Shown here: in pieces, positions 42,056 to 51,545 of the stretch | How the letters are laid out: the number at the start of each line of letters is the position of its first letter | How positions within the stretch are numbered: position 1 is the first letter of the stretch | Assembly: GCF_018861125.1 (NCBI RefSeq) | Contig: NZ_JAHKQN010000020.1 | Location: forward strand, 95,920 to 159,919 | Length of the DNA stretch: 64,000 bases | Direction of reading: 5' to 3' | Source of the DNA: Cellulophaga baltica | GTDB taxonomy: Bacteria; Bacteroidota; Bacteroidia; Flavobacteriales; Flavobacteriaceae | Position numbers and translations under genes: made by a program | Notes under the pieces: generated by a model | What the model was told of the DNA's origin: nothing | The model's database searches: none | Seen by the model: the letters and a program-made list of their open reading frames with translations, nothing else

Positions 42056-42841
42056 TTGGATTTTTTAAATTTATTAGATTTTAAAATAACAGATTTTATA
42101 GACATATTACTTGTCGCTGTACTACTATACTATATTTATAAATTAGTCCGTGGTACTGTGGCTATTAATATTTTTATTGGTATAGTTTTATTTTGGGGGT
42201 TTTGGAAACTTACTGAGCTACTTGAAATGAAAATGATAAGTAGCATGATTGGTGGTTTTATGTCTGTAGGTTTAATAGCATTAATCATTGTTTTTCAACA
42301 AGAAATCAGAAAATTTTTGTTGATGATTGGTTCTACTAATTTTGCGAACAAACGAAACTTTATCAAACATTTTAAATTTTTAAAACCTGAATCAACAGCT
42401 ATTAAAACAGATGTTGATGCATTATTAAGCGCTTGCGAAAAAATGAGTGCTACAAAAACTGGAGCTATTATCGTAATCGCTAGAAATAATTCTCTAGATT
42501 TTGTAAAATCTAGTGGAGACAAAATGTATATTGAGATTAACCAACCAATTATAGAAAGTATATTTTATAAAAATAGTCCGTTACACGATGGCGCAACAAT
42601 TATAGAAAACAACTACATTGTAGCAACTAGGGTTATACTTCCAGTATCTAATGATAGAAGTATTCCTTTGCGTTTTGGTTTAAGACATAGAGCTGCTGTT
42701 GGCATTACCGAAAAAACAGATTCACTTGTAATTGTTGTTAGTGAAGAAACTGGTATGATAACTTATATTAAAGGTGGTAAATTTATTTTATATAAAGATA
42801 TCAATGATTTAAGCAGTATTCTTAAAGAAGATTTAATGTAA
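42056..42841 (+). CDS. cdaA: Membrane diadenylate cyclase CdaA (c-di-AMP synthase)
   Basis: A 261-residue membrane enzyme that makes the second messenger cyclic di-AMP from two ATP. Three N-terminal helices lie within about residues 14-85. The DAC catalytic domain (about 105-235) shows the DGA motif (LHDGATIIENN, near 180) and the RHR motif (GLRHRAAVGI, near 209). The likely start is a TTG at 42056, because the product begins DFLNLLDFK as in flavobacterial CdaA proteins and no ATG exists at that place. It follows folP. Its stop codon touches that of the convergent ABC transporter with no base between, so no terminator separates them. Confidence 0.93.
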   Translation: MDFLNLLDFKITDFIDILLVAVLLYYIYKLVRGTVAINIFIGIVLFWGFWKLTELLEMKMISSMIGGFMSVGLIALIIVFQQEIRKFLLMIGSTNFANKRNFIKHFKFLKPESTAIKTDVDALLSACEKMSATKTGAIIVIARNNSLDFVKSSGDKMYIEINQPIIESIFYKNSPLHDGATIIENNYIVATRVILPVSNDRSIPLRFGLRHRAAVGITEKTDSLVIVVSEETGMITYIKGGKFILYKDINDLSSILKEDLM

Positions 42842-44608
42842 TTAAGCAACTTCTTCTGATAAAAATTGAGCCACATATAAATCATTATAATAACCCTCGT
42901 TCTCAAGCAACTCTTTATGAGTTCCTACTTCTACAATTTTACCAGCATCCATTACAATAATCTTATCTGCTTTTTTTATTGTAGCCAAACGGTGAGCTAT
43001 AATTATTGAAGTTCTGCCTTCCGTAATTTTATCAGTTGCTTTTTGTATTAACTGTTCTGAATAAGTATCAATTGAAGACGTGGCTTCATCTAAAATTAAA
43101 ATACTAGGGTTACTTACGTAAGCACGTAAAAAGGCTATTAACTGTCGTTGTCCACTTGACAGCATTGCACCCCTTTCTTTTACATTGTAATTGTAACCGT
43201 CAGGTAAACTTGTGATAAAATCGTGTACTCCAATTTCTTTAGCTGCATTTTCTATAGCTTCAAAACTAACAGAAGATTCTTTTAATGATATATTGTTTTT
43301 TATAGTATCTGCAAACAGAAAAACATCTTGTAAAACAACTGCAATTTTAGCTCTTAATGAAGCTAATTTATAATCTTTAATACTTGTGCCATCAACAGAA
43401 ATTACACCAGAATTAATCTCATAAAATCGATTCAGTAAATTAATAATAGTAGATTTCCCAGCACCTGTAGAACCAACAATTGCAACAGTTTCTCCTGCTT
43501 TTACATTAAATGAAATTCCATGGAGTACTTCTTCATCTTCTAAATATCCAAAACGTACATTAGAAAATTCAATATCACCTTTTACAAGTTCTTTTTCTAC
43601 AATACCAGAATCTTCAATTTTACTATCGGTGTCTAATATTTTAAATACACGGCCCGCAGCAACCATTCCCATCTGTAAGGTGTTAAATTTATCTGCAATT
43701 TGACGAAGTGGTCTAAAAAGCATATCTGCCAATAATATAAAAGCAAAAATTGCTCCGTATTCATTTGGCCCTACATTGGCGATATTCAAAAGTCCGCCAT
43801 ACCAAACTATCAACCCTACTGCAATAGACGATACTATTTCTGCAATCGGAAAAAAGATAGAATTATACCACACTGTTTTTAACCAAGCATTTTTATGTTT
43901 CTCATTTATTATTCTAAAACTTTCTTTTTCACTTTCTTCACTATTAAAAAGCTGTACTATTTTAATACCAGATATACGTTCTTGCACAAATGAATTCAGG
44001 TTAGACACCTGAGATCTTACCTCTGTAAAAGCAATTTTCATCGCCTTTTGAAAAACACGCGTCGCGTATGCTATTATTGGCATAAGAGCAAAAACGATTA
44101 AGGCCAATTTCCAATTCTGGAATAACATTACACCACCTACAACAATCATTTTTAGTAAATCAGCAATTATCACGAAAAAACCTTGACTAAAAATCTCTCC
44201 GATACGTTGCATATCAGCAACTGCTCTTGTAACTAAAACACCTATGGATGAGTTATCAAAATATTTCATTTTAAAACCCATCATTTTTTTAAAAAGATCT
44301 ATTCTTACATCTTTTATTACAGATTCACCTAACCAATTTGCATAATAATTGAAAGCTAATTGACTTATTACCTGTCCTAAAAGAACGGACAGCATAGCAA
44401 TTGTTAAATACAATAACTTTTGACTGTCTTTTAATGTAATAGCCTCATCAACAATATCACCAACAATTATAGCAGTCATTACTGCAAAACCTGACAATAA
44501 TATTGCCGCTATTGCAACTCCATAAAAAGTAACTCTGTAAGGTTTTGTGTAGCCAACTAGTCGTTTAAATAAGATATAATCAAATGCTTTTCCTGACTTT
44601 TTATCCAT
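42842..44608 (-). CDS. ABC transporter, fused permease and ATPase
   Basis: A 588-residue half-exporter of the MsbA/lipid-or-multidrug type, functioning as a dimer in the inner membrane. Six membrane helices lie in the first about 320 residues. The ATPase domain has Walker A GSTGAGKST (near 380), the signature LSSGQRQ (near 480) and Walker B ILILDEATSSID (near 503), plus the H-loop AHRLATI. The substrate cannot be told from sequence. Its start overlaps the end of truA by 8 bases, indicating translational coupling. Confidence 0.93.
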   Translation of the reverse strand: MDKKSGKAFDYILFKRLVGYTKPYRVTFYGVAIAAILLSGFAVMTAIIVGDIVDEAITLKDSQKLLYLTIAMLSVLLGQVISQLAFNYYANWLGESVIKDVRIDLFKKMMGFKMKYFDNSSIGVLVTRAVADMQRIGEIFSQGFFVIIADLLKMIVVGGVMLFQNWKLALIVFALMPIIAYATRVFQKAMKIAFTEVRSQVSNLNSFVQERISGIKIVQLFNSEESEKESFRIINEKHKNAWLKTVWYNSIFFPIAEIVSSIAVGLIVWYGGLLNIANVGPNEYGAIFAFILLADMLFRPLRQIADKFNTLQMGMVAAGRVFKILDTDSKIEDSGIVEKELVKGDIEFSNVRFGYLEDEEVLHGISFNVKAGETVAIVGSTGAGKSTIINLLNRFYEINSGVISVDGTSIKDYKLASLRAKIAVVLQDVFLFADTIKNNISLKESSVSFEAIENAAKEIGVHDFITSLPDGYNYNVKERGAMLSSGQRQLIAFLRAYVSNPSILILDEATSSIDTYSEQLIQKATDKITEGRTSIIIAHRLATIKKADKIIVMDAGKIVEVGTHKELLENEGYYNDLYVAQFLSEEVA

Positions 44609-45353
44609 TGGTTTTAACTATGTTTTCTGGGTATAAAACTCGTGTCAAATATAAGCCTTTTGCAGGCACTGAAACCCCTGCCTGAGCTCTATCCTTACTT
44701 TTTATAATAGCTTTAACAGTATCAACTTCAATTTTACCTAAGCCAACATCTAACAAGGTACCAACTATAGCCCTTACCATATTTCGTAAAAAACGGTTTG
44801 CAGTTATGGTAAATACTAAAACATCACCTTTTAACTCCCAGTTAGAGAAACGAATATCACATAAAAATGTATGCACATCAGTATGCACTTTTGAAAAACA
44901 CTCAAAATCATTAAAACTCATAATCATGGTTGCTGCTTCATTCATTTTTTCAACATTTAATGAATGTTTCACATAGTGTGCATGATTTATATAAAAAGGG
45001 TTTTTCTTCTGTACTAACCAATACTCATAGGTTCGAGCACAAGCATGAAAGCGTGCATGAGCATCATCAACCGTATTAAAAACCCCTTGTACAGCAATGT
45101 CTTTTGGTAAAAAAGAATTAAGCTTATATACTAGTTGATCTATAACTTCAATTTCTCCATGATCAAAATGTGCATACATTTGTTTAGCATGTACTCCAGC
45201 ATCAGTTCTACCTGCACCCATTAAGCTAATAGTTTCACCTAAAATCTTAGAAAAAGCATCTTCTAAAACCTCTTGAACAGTGATTGCATTAGGTTGCTTT
45301 TGCCAACCATGATAATGTTCTCCGAAGTAAGAGAACTCAACAAAATATCTCAA
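44601..45353 (-). CDS. truA: tRNA pseudouridine(38-40) synthase TruA
   Basis: A 250-residue TruA, which isomerises uridines 38, 39 and 40 in the anticodon arm of many tRNAs. The catalytic aspartate is in GAGRTDAGVHA (near 47-57). Other cues are FHACARTYEYWL (near 102) and NRFLRNMVRAIVG (near 185). Length is normal. It overlaps the ABC transporter downstream by 8 bases. A perfect TAnnTTTG -7 element 26 bases upstream probably drives it. Confidence 0.96.
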   Translation of the reverse strand: MRYFVEFSYFGEHYHGWQKQPNAITVQEVLEDAFSKILGETISLMGAGRTDAGVHAKQMYAHFDHGEIEVIDQLVYKLNSFLPKDIAVQGVFNTVDDAHARFHACARTYEYWLVQKKNPFYINHAHYVKHSLNVEKMNEAATMIMSFNDFECFSKVHTDVHTFLCDIRFSNWELKGDVLVFTITANRFLRNMVRAIVGTLLDVGLGKIEVDTVKAIIKSKDRAQAGVSVPAKGLYLTRVLYPENIVKTNG

Positions 45354-45363
45354 TTGAATATGC

Positions 45364-45386
45364 TATTTTTGTGAGCAACAAAGGTA
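45364..45386. promoter_or_regulatory. Divergent overlapping -7 elements (truA and phosphodiesterase)
   Basis: TATTTTTG on the plus strand (45364-45371) and TACCTTTG on the minus strand (complement of 45379-45386) both match TAnnTTTG fully and are separated by 7 bases. Neither has a good TTG 19 bases upstream. The minus element gives truA a leader of about 20 bases. The plus element would give the phosphodiesterase a leader of about 105 bases. Confidence 0.4.
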
Positions 45387-45481
45387 CTAAAGAAATATGA
45401 GTTTGTTTTTTTACTTTAAGCAATCTTTTAGAAAACAACACTCTACTAAACTTTAATTTAAATTATTCCGAAACTAATTTA

Positions 45482-45976
45482 ATGACTCGAATACTCTTAC
45501 TTTCAGACACTCATAGTCATATTGATGAGAAAATATTAAAATATGCAAATAAGGCTGATGAAATATGGCATGCAGGCGATATTGGCTCACTTATCGTTAC
45601 AAATCAACTAAAAAAAATAAAGCCTATAAGAGCTGTTTATGGTAATATTGATGATCATATTGCCCAAATGGAATTCCCTTTAGACAATAGATTTATGTGT
45701 GAAGGTGTTGATGTTTGGATGACACACATTGGTGGTTACCCAAATAAATATTCGCCCAGAATTAAAGAAAGTATCAAAAACAATCCGCCAAAATTATTTA
45801 TTTCGGGTCACTCACACATCTTAAAAGTTATGTGGGACAAAAAACTTAATTTATTACACATGAACCCTGGTGCTTGTGGCAAGCACGGTTTTCATCAAGT
45901 AAGAACCATGTTACAGTTTGTAATTGAAGGAGATGAAATTAAAAACCTTGAAATTATCGAACTAGGTAAAAGGTGA
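45482..45976 (+). CDS. Calcineurin-like phosphodiesterase, YfcE/MJ0936 family
   Basis: A 164-residue metallophosphoesterase with the two-metal site intact: LLSDTHSH (Asp and His ligands near 6-13), AGDIGS (near 31), GNIDDH (near 55) and SGHSHI (near 119). Family members hydrolyse small phosphodiesters or phosphate monoesters, and a nucleotide-like substrate is likely but not defined. It is cytoplasmic and is divergent from truA. A bidirectional hairpin terminator follows its stop. Confidence 0.9.
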   Translation: MTRILLLSDTHSHIDEKILKYANKADEIWHAGDIGSLIVTNQLKKIKPIRAVYGNIDDHIAQMEFPLDNRFMCEGVDVWMTHIGGYPNKYSPRIKESIKNNPPKLFISGHSHILKVMWDKKLNLLHMNPGACGKHGFHQVRTMLQFVIEGDEIKNLEIIELGKR

Positions 45977-45982
45977 AAATTC

Positions 45983-46016
45983 AAAAAGCGATTAACACTT
46001 ATACTAATCGCTTTTT
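45983..46016. terminator. Bidirectional terminator
   Basis: A perfect 12-bp stem AAAAAGCGATTA (45983-45994) and complement (46005-46016) with a 10-base loop, flanked by A/T runs on both sides so that both strands end in a T run. It separates the phosphodiesterase from the convergent 515-residue gene. Confidence 0.85.
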
Positions 46017-46039
46017 AACTACCAAAACTATTGATATAC

Positions 46040-47587
46040 CTAATTACAGCTGTTTAATTCTTGAGCAAATTTAATTAAATCTTCTTTCTTATTTTTAAAT
46101 TCACCCGTGTTAACTTTGGCCTTTAAAGCTAGACAGTCTTCAGCAAAAACACTCAACTCTTTATTAAAACCAAAAACAAAATTTTTACTCATTGTTGAAG
46201 TTGTAGTTTCTCTATCTTTTAATTGTAATACAAACTCTGAACCTTGGTGGGCATACAAATTAATTTTTTCTCCTTCAATCAAAACTTTTGCAAACTTTGG
46301 GACTGAAGTCGCATCATTTGCTAATGCCGATTTAAAATCAACAACTTCATATGTATCTCCATTTGCTACTACCATTTTTTTAGCATTTTGAGCTTCATAT
46401 ACTTCATGTTCATTTCCTGTTCCTAAAACATTTACTACCACACTCATTTTTGCTAATTCGTTTGCTGAAACTGTTGTTTGTAATGTGTCATTTTGTGCAG
46501 TTATTAAAAAAGCTATTGATTTTTCAGAAGTATCTTCTTCTTCAGCCTCAACTAAAACTTCTGTAACTACTGGCTCATTTGAAACATCTTCTGTAATTAC
46601 TTCAAAATGTCTACTATCCGTTTTATTTGTTTCAAAAAGAGCAATTAATTTATCAGCAGAGTTATTAATTCTTTTTCCATCACCTTTATCGTAATCATTA
46701 TCAATTAATTTATTCGCATATTCTTTTGCTTTTAAAGGTTGATCTAACTTTAAATAAATCATAGCAATGTTATAAAAACTAGCGTATCTTAACTTTTTAG
46801 ATTTTCTATCGTCTTTATCATATCTAGCAACAACATCATTAAAATAATCTACATATGGTTGTACATTTTCTAAAAGTGGTTCAACCGTTTGATCGTATTC
46901 CATTTCATCAAAAATAGTTTTTAAAGCTTCATATGTTTCTTGATGTTTTTGATATTCTGGATGTTTTTTAGTTGCTAAAATCCAAAAAATATTACCTGTT
47001 AAACTTTCGTAAGGCTCATAACCGTAAATAGAGTTTACTCTGTAAGAAACTGTACTTTCTATTGAGCTACGGTGTTCAGCTCTATGTTTATCTCTAATCG
47101 AATATCTATTTCTATTATATGATTTACTGGCCTCATTGTATGATCTATATTTAGACCCCGTATAACCTGTTTTTTCAGAATAAGGGTATGACAAGTTTTC
47201 ACCTGAATCCATATTACTAATGGTTAATGTAGCTGTAGTTGAAAAAGTAGTAACCGCATAATAAAAATGCTTTGTTGATGTAACATTACCATCTTTATCT
47301 TTTTCCTCTTCAGTCTCTTTTTTTATATCTATGTCGCCAACAGTGGTACCATGAAAATCTAAATTAAAATCAATAGTTCCATTGGTTGCTACTTTAGTAA
47401 AACCTGAAATTCTTACAGCTCTAGAGTTGGAAGAATATGTTCTTTTAGCATCATCAAGAACAGGTTTTGATGGAAGTTTCACATAAGCAACTTTGAAAGG
47501 CTCTCTGTTTAAATTTGCACTTTGGCTATAACCAGATAAGCAAAATGTAAAAAATAAAACATAAATACTTAGGTTGAAATTTTTCAT
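46040..47587 (-). CDS. Exported hypothetical protein
   Basis: A 515-residue protein if started at ATG 47587; the longer frame from 47629 adds 14 residues before the signal peptide. Signal peptide to about residue 22 (CLSGYSQS). I do not recognise a family. The first about 220 residues are beta-rich with many Ser, Tyr and Arg. Residues about 200-310 contain helices resembling tetratricopeptide units (YNIAMIYLKLDQPLKAKEYANKLI). The final about 120 residues return to beta strands with SKNFVFGFNKELSVFAEDC. It has no lipobox and so is probably periplasmic. It is flanked by terminators on both sides and forms a single-gene unit. Confidence 0.6.
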   Translation of the reverse strand: MKNFNLSIYVLFFTFCLSGYSQSANLNREPFKVAYVKLPSKPVLDDAKRTYSSNSRAVRISGFTKVATNGTIDFNLDFHGTTVGDIDIKKETEEEKDKDGNVTSTKHFYYAVTTFSTTATLTISNMDSGENLSYPYSEKTGYTGSKYRSYNEASKSYNRNRYSIRDKHRAEHRSSIESTVSYRVNSIYGYEPYESLTGNIFWILATKKHPEYQKHQETYEALKTIFDEMEYDQTVEPLLENVQPYVDYFNDVVARYDKDDRKSKKLRYASFYNIAMIYLKLDQPLKAKEYANKLIDNDYDKGDGKRINNSADKLIALFETNKTDSRHFEVITEDVSNEPVVTEVLVEAEEEDTSEKSIAFLITAQNDTLQTTVSANELAKMSVVVNVLGTGNEHEVYEAQNAKKMVVANGDTYEVVDFKSALANDATSVPKFAKVLIEGEKINLYAHQGSEFVLQLKDRETTTSTMSKNFVFGFNKELSVFAEDCLALKAKVNTGEFKNKKEDLIKFAQELNSCN

Positions 47588-47702
47588 AAAAAGTTTAAAT
47601 TGTGTTAAGGTGTTGTTAAACGAATACATAAGCCTTTTATTGCAAAATCAAACTATACGGTAAGAAAAATCACTGTACGAACTTAAATTTCAGGTAATAA
47701 AA

Positions 47703-47724
47703 AACCCGGGCACTACCCCGGGTT
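47703..47724 (-). terminator. Rho-independent terminator of the DUF4293 gene
   Basis: An 8-bp stem AACCCGGG (47703-47710) and CCCGGGTT (47717-47724), very GC-rich for this genome, with a 6-base loop and followed on the minus strand by TTTTATTA. It ends the DUF4293 transcript 30 bases after its stop. Confidence 0.85.
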
Positions 47725-47753
47725 CACGCACTAATACTACTAAGATGTTAGGT

Positions 47754-48167
47754 TTAACGCAAACGATCAACAGATTTTACAAGGTCTTCATCCTTCTTAA
47801 TTGCCTTGTTTGCCAAGACTAATAAAACGATAGAAAAGATAGGAATGTAAACCCCAATACCCTTCTCAGAAATATTCATTTCTCCAGATAATGTTAGTAA
47901 TCGATAAACGAAAAATCCTAGTAAAAAAAAATTTAATATCATATTCAGTCTGTTAATCACAAACTGCTTTTTTCTGGTTTTAAACATTAAAATAGCTATT
48001 AAAGCTAAAAGAGCAACACCTCCTAATGCGATGGCAATATACAACAATTCATTTGTTGAAAACAAACTTACTTCATTTACAACAGGCCACACATCAATCA
48101 TAAACGGTAAAACACCCGCCAAAAGTATTACTATGAACAAATATAATGTTTGAATTCTTTGAATCAT
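47754..48167 (-). CDS. DUF4293 membrane protein
   Basis: A 137-residue protein with four hydrophobic helices (about 5-25, 45-65, 72-95, 103-125), recognised as the DUF4293 family restricted to Bacteroidota. It begins MIQRIQTLYLFIVILLAG, typical of the family, and ends with a short charged tail. Function is unknown. It is divergent from rho, an arrangement conserved in many Flavobacteriia. A good promoter (TTG-N19-TTATTTTG) precedes it, giving a leader of about 20 bases. Confidence 0.85.
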   Translation of the reverse strand: MIQRIQTLYLFIVILLAGVLPFMIDVWPVVNEVSLFSTNELLYIAIALGGVALLALIAILMFKTRKKQFVINRLNMILNFFLLGFFVYRLLTLSGEMNISEKGIGVYIPIFSIVLLVLANKAIKKDEDLVKSVDRLR

Positions 48168-48192
48168 TTAGTCTAAATCTAATTTCAAGCTG

Positions 48193-48222
48193 CAAAATAA
48201 CTGTCTTTTTCAGAAATATCAA
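48193..48222 (-). promoter_or_regulatory. Promoter of the DUF4293 gene
   Basis: On the minus strand TTG (complement of 48220-48222), exactly 19 bases, then TTATTTTG (complement of 48193-48200), one mismatch from TAnnTTTG and followed by CA. Transcription would start near 48187, 20 bases before the ATG. Confidence 0.55.
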
Positions 48223-48363
48223 TGAAATATTGAAAATAATTTGTAATATTGTCTTGTTATATTAGAACACTCACCATTTATCGGACATCGTTCCAACAAT
48301 TATCATAAAAAAAAATTAGAATACACTTCATTTTATTAAGACGTATAATTTATTCAATTATTA

Positions 48364-50043
48364 ATGTTTGAGATTTCAGATTTAAAATCAAAAAAGCTTC
48401 CTGAGCTTCAGGAAATTGCTAATGGTTTAAATGTACCAAAGTACAAAACCTTAAAAAAATTAGACTTAGTATATCAAATCTTAGATGTACAAGCAGCAAA
48501 CCCAAAAGTTGTTCAAGAAGCAATTAGCCAAAAAGCACCTGCCAAAACAGAACAAATTAAAGCTGATGAAGCTAAACCAGCAAAGCCAAAACCTAGAGCT
48601 CCAAGGGCTAAAAAACCTAGAGTTGTTGCTGAAAAAGCTACCGAAAGCACAGAAAAAACTGTAGAAAACAAACCTACAAAGCCAAACCCAAGGCCTGTTG
48701 CCAAAAAAACAAATGTTGCAAAAACGCAACCAGAAAAAAAGACCGATACTCCTAGGGAGCCAAGATCTCCGCAACAGAAGAATACAAATACTCCTCAGAA
48801 AAAAGAGTTTCAAAAAAAGACTCCAGTTCACAATAACCAAAACAAACCAAATCCACGTCAAAAGCAGGAAAAAAATAATAATTTTGATAAAGATTTAAAG
48901 AATCGCTATAAAGCTCCAGAATACGAATTTGATAGCATTATTGCTAGCGAAGGTGTTCTTGACATTATGCAAGATGGTTACGGTTTTTTACGTTCTTCTG
49001 ATTACAATTACTTATCATCACCTGATGATATTTATGTTTCACAATCACAAATACGTTTATTTGGCTTAAAAACTGGTGATACTGTATTAGGAAATGTACG
49101 TCCACCCAAGGAAGGTGAAAAATATTTTCCCCTAATTAAAGTAAATAAAATTAATGGTATTGACCCTCAAGTAGTACGTGATCGTGTTGCTTTTGAGCAT
49201 TTAACACCTCTTTTTCCTCAAGAAAAATTTAAATTATCAGACCGTCAGGCTTCTATTTCTACAAGAATTATTGACCTATTCTCACCAATAGGAAAAGGAC
49301 AAAGAGGTATGATTGTTGCCCAGCCTAAAACTGGTAAAACCATGTTGTTAAAAGAAATAGCAAATGGTATTGCAGCAAATCATCCTGAAGTTTATCAAAT
49401 TATTTTATTAATCGATGAGCGTCCTGAAGAAGTTACTGATATGCAACGTAATGTTAAAGGTGAAGTAGTTGCTTCTACTTTTGACAAAGAACCTTCTGAA
49501 CATGTTCGTATAGCTAATATTGTTTTAGAAAAAGCAAAAAGATTAGTCGAATGTGGTCACGACGTAGTAATTCTTTTAGATTCAATCACTCGTTTAGCCA
49601 GAGCATACAACACCGTTCAACCAGCTTCTGGTAAAGTGTTAAGTGGTGGCGTAGATGCCAATGCCTTAAACAAACCAAAACGTTTTTTTGGTGCTGCTCG
49701 TAATATTGAAGGTGGCGGTTCACTTTCTATTATCGCTACAGCTTTAACTGAAACTGGCTCAAAAATGGATGAAGTTATTTTCGAAGAATTTAAAGGTACC
49801 GGTAACATGGAACTTCAATTAGATCGTAAAATATCTAACAGAAGAATATTCCCTGCCATTGACCTTACCTCTTCAAGCACCCGTAGAGATGATTTACTAC
49901 TTGATGAAGCCACTATACAGCGTATGTGGATTATGCGTAAATACCTTGCAGACATGAACCCTGTTGAAGCTATGGAGTTTATTGAGCAACGCATTAAACA
50001 AACCAAAAACAATGAAGAATTTTTAATGACAATGAGTCAATAA
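48364..50043 (+). CDS. rho: Transcription termination factor Rho with long disordered insertion
   Basis: A 559-residue Rho, the hexameric RNA helicase that ends transcription. The N-terminal helical domain is residues 1-45 ([19 protein letters not shown]). Residues about 55-185 are a Lys/Pro/Asn-rich low-complexity insertion, as known in Bacteroidota Rho, likely disordered and RNA-binding. The cold-shock-like RNA-binding domain is about 195-265 ([16 protein letters not shown]). The ATPase has Walker [10 protein letters not shown] (near 320) and the Q/R-loop region. Insertion length distinguishes it from E. coli Rho (419 residues). A strong hairpin terminator follows 21 bases after the stop, so it is probably a single-gene unit. 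Confidence 0.96.
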   Translation: MFEISDLKSKKLPELQEIANGLNVPKYKTLKKLDLVYQILDVQAANPKVVQEAISQKAPAKTEQIKADEAKPAKPKPRAPRAKKPRVVAEKATESTEKTVENKPTKPNPRPVAKKTNVAKTQPEKKTDTPREPRSPQQKNTNTPQKKEFQKKTPVHNNQNKPNPRQKQEKNNNFDKDLKNRYKAPEYEFDSIIASEGVLDIMQDGYGFLRSSDYNYLSSPDDIYVSQSQIRLFGLKTGDTVLGNVRPPKEGEKYFPLIKVNKINGIDPQVVRDRVAFEHLTPLFPQEKFKLSDRQASISTRIIDLFSPIGKGQRGMIVAQPKTGKTMLLKEIANGIAANHPEVYQIILLIDERPEEVTDMQRNVKGEVVASTFDKEPSEHVRIANIVLEKAKRLVECGHDVVILLDSITRLARAYNTVQPASGKVLSGGVDANALNKPKRFFGAARNIEGGGSLSIIATALTETGSKMDEVIFEEFKGTGNMELQLDRKISNRRIFPAIDLTSSSTRRDDLLLDEATIQRMWIMRKYLADMNPVEAMEFIEQRIKQTKNNEEFLMTMSQ

Positions 50044-50064
50044 AAGCTTCCTTCTCAAACAATA

Positions 50065-50100
50065 AACAAAGTCCAATAAATTAATTTATTGGACTTTGTT
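50065..50100 (+). terminator. Terminator of rho
   Basis: A perfect 18-bp self-complementary sequence AACAAAGTCCAATAAATT and its complement (50065-50100) with no spacer, so the real loop is four bases. It is followed by GTTTTA on the plus strand. Confidence 0.8.
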
Positions 50101-50214
50101 GTTTTATACTACTAATAATTAACACCTTAGACTTTTATAAGTTAAGCCAATCAAATATATTTACAATATCAATAATCTACGTATTAAATAAACAGCCAAC
50201 AGAAACTATTTACC

Positions 50215-50868
50215 ATGAAGAACAACCTAATTTATGGCTTATTAGTAATTACATCTTTTTTAATCTCTTGTAACGAAACAAAAAAGGAAGTAAATGCTCC
50301 TGATCAAATAATATCAATAAGTGAAGCAAAGCTAGAGTATGATAACTACACCGAAAAAAGAGCTAAACTAATTGAATTAACCGAAGAACCTTATGAAGAC
50401 GGCAGTAGCTTTGTAGCTTCCCGTTATGGAGACTATGATATTGAAACCATTAAAAACTATATAGCATACGTAGAACAAGAAGCAAAAGAAGCCGGAGTAA
50501 AAATAGAAACACTACGCTTCTACTTTTCTACTTATCCTAACAAAAAAGATTTTCCTGATAAAAAAGAAGTCAAACACCCACGACAGAATTCTTTTTTCAT
50601 ATTACCAACTATGAGAGTTGATACTTTTAATTATGGGTTTTACATTAAAAATTTAGGTGATGAAAAAAAAGAGGCTGCTTTAATTCGTGATTACCCTGAA
50701 GTAATAAATAATGAATCAGGAGTTATACAAGATCAAACTACAAAATCTCACGCAACACTAACACCTAGTTTAAATATCAACTCAAACAAATTATTTTCAG
50801 AAGATGAGAGTTTGATAATAAATAAAGGAAATATGGGGCCTCCTCCAAATAATTCAGATTTTAATTAA
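50215..50868 (+). CDS. Small lipoprotein, function unknown
   Basis: A 217-residue lipoprotein with signal peptide and lipobox FLISC (Cys at residue 19). The mature part is rich in Lys, Glu and Tyr with no recognised domain. It contains YGDYDIETIKNYIAYVEQEAKE, which looks like a helix, then beta-like segments around RFYFSTYPNKKDF and SFFILPTMRVDTFNYGFYIK. Such small lipoproteins often sit beside membrane proteins of unknown function, as here. It is followed 20 bases later by the multi-pass membrane protein, so the two are probably one unit. I do not recognise a family. Confidence 0.7.
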   Translation: MKNNLIYGLLVITSFLISCNETKKEVNAPDQIISISEAKLEYDNYTEKRAKLIELTEEPYEDGSSFVASRYGDYDIETIKNYIAYVEQEAKEAGVKIETLRFYFSTYPNKKDFPDKKEVKHPRQNSFFILPTMRVDTFNYGFYIKNLGDEKKEAALIRDYPEVINNESGVIQDQTTKSHATLTPSLNINSNKLFSEDESLIINKGNMGPPPNNSDFN

Positions 50869-50888
50869 AATTAATAAAGCTACTTATT

Positions 50889-51545
50889 TTGCTAAAAGCG
50901 ATAATACTAAACTATTTTATTACACTTAGTTTTTTAGTGATTTTAGCCTCATTGTACAGGTATTCTAAATACTTCGATAGTAAATTAAAGCATTTTCCAA
51001 TACTAATAATGTATGTTTTTCTAACAGAATTACTAGGTCTTATCATTAACTTAGACCCAGAAAAAAACCCTTTCTTCACTAATCTATACTCAAAATACAA
51101 TTTTTTAATTTACAATATATATGACATACTCTTTTTTGGATATTTTTTTTATTTGTATTGGCATTATTCAAATTCAAAAAAATTAATTTTTATTGGCTCC
51201 TTAATATATTTCTTTTCCTTTATTATCAATTTATTATTTACAAACATAATAATCTATCCTTTAATTTTCTCTTATACAATTGGAGGAATTGTACTAATAC
51301 TTTCTGCAAGTATGCTTTTAAAGGAAAATATTAAAAAAAGTTTATTTAAAAAAAGCATATTATTCTGGATTAGCTTAGGACTTATAATATTTCATATTGG
51401 CTTTATCCCGATAAACATATTATACACCTTAAGATCAATTGAACTAAACTTTTTTTTATCTAAAATTCATCTAGCATTAGTAGTATTAATGTACGGTTGT
51501 TTCATATATGGTTTTATTCAAATGAAGGGTAAATTAAAAGACTAG
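50889..51545 (+). CDS. Multi-pass membrane protein, function unknown
   Basis: A 218-residue very hydrophobic protein with about six or seven membrane helices, rich in Phe, Ile and Leu. The likely start is TTG at 50889 (product LKAIILNYF after the initiator); no ATG occurs before codon 42, which would remove a helix. I do not recognise a family. It has no conserved catalytic residues that I can see. It lies 20 bases after the small lipoprotein and is probably co-transcribed with it, so it could be a membrane partner. The start should be regarded as uncertain. Confidence 0.65.
   Translation: MLKAIILNYFITLSFLVILASLYRYSKYFDSKLKHFPILIMYVFLTELLGLIINLDPEKNPFFTNLYSKYNFLIYNIYDILFFGYFFYLYWHYSNSKKLIFIGSLIYFFSFIINLLFTNIIIYPLIFSYTIGGIVLILSASMLLKENIKKSLFKKSILFWISLGLIIFHIGFIPINILYTLRSIELNFFLSKIHLALVVLMYGCFIYGFIQMKGKLKD

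Noticed and set aside
48481-48861. Long minus-strand frame rich in Phe/Cys/Trp opposite the rho insertion
   Set aside because: It is the complement of the Lys/Pro/Asn-rich repeats of Rho, which generates long chance frames.
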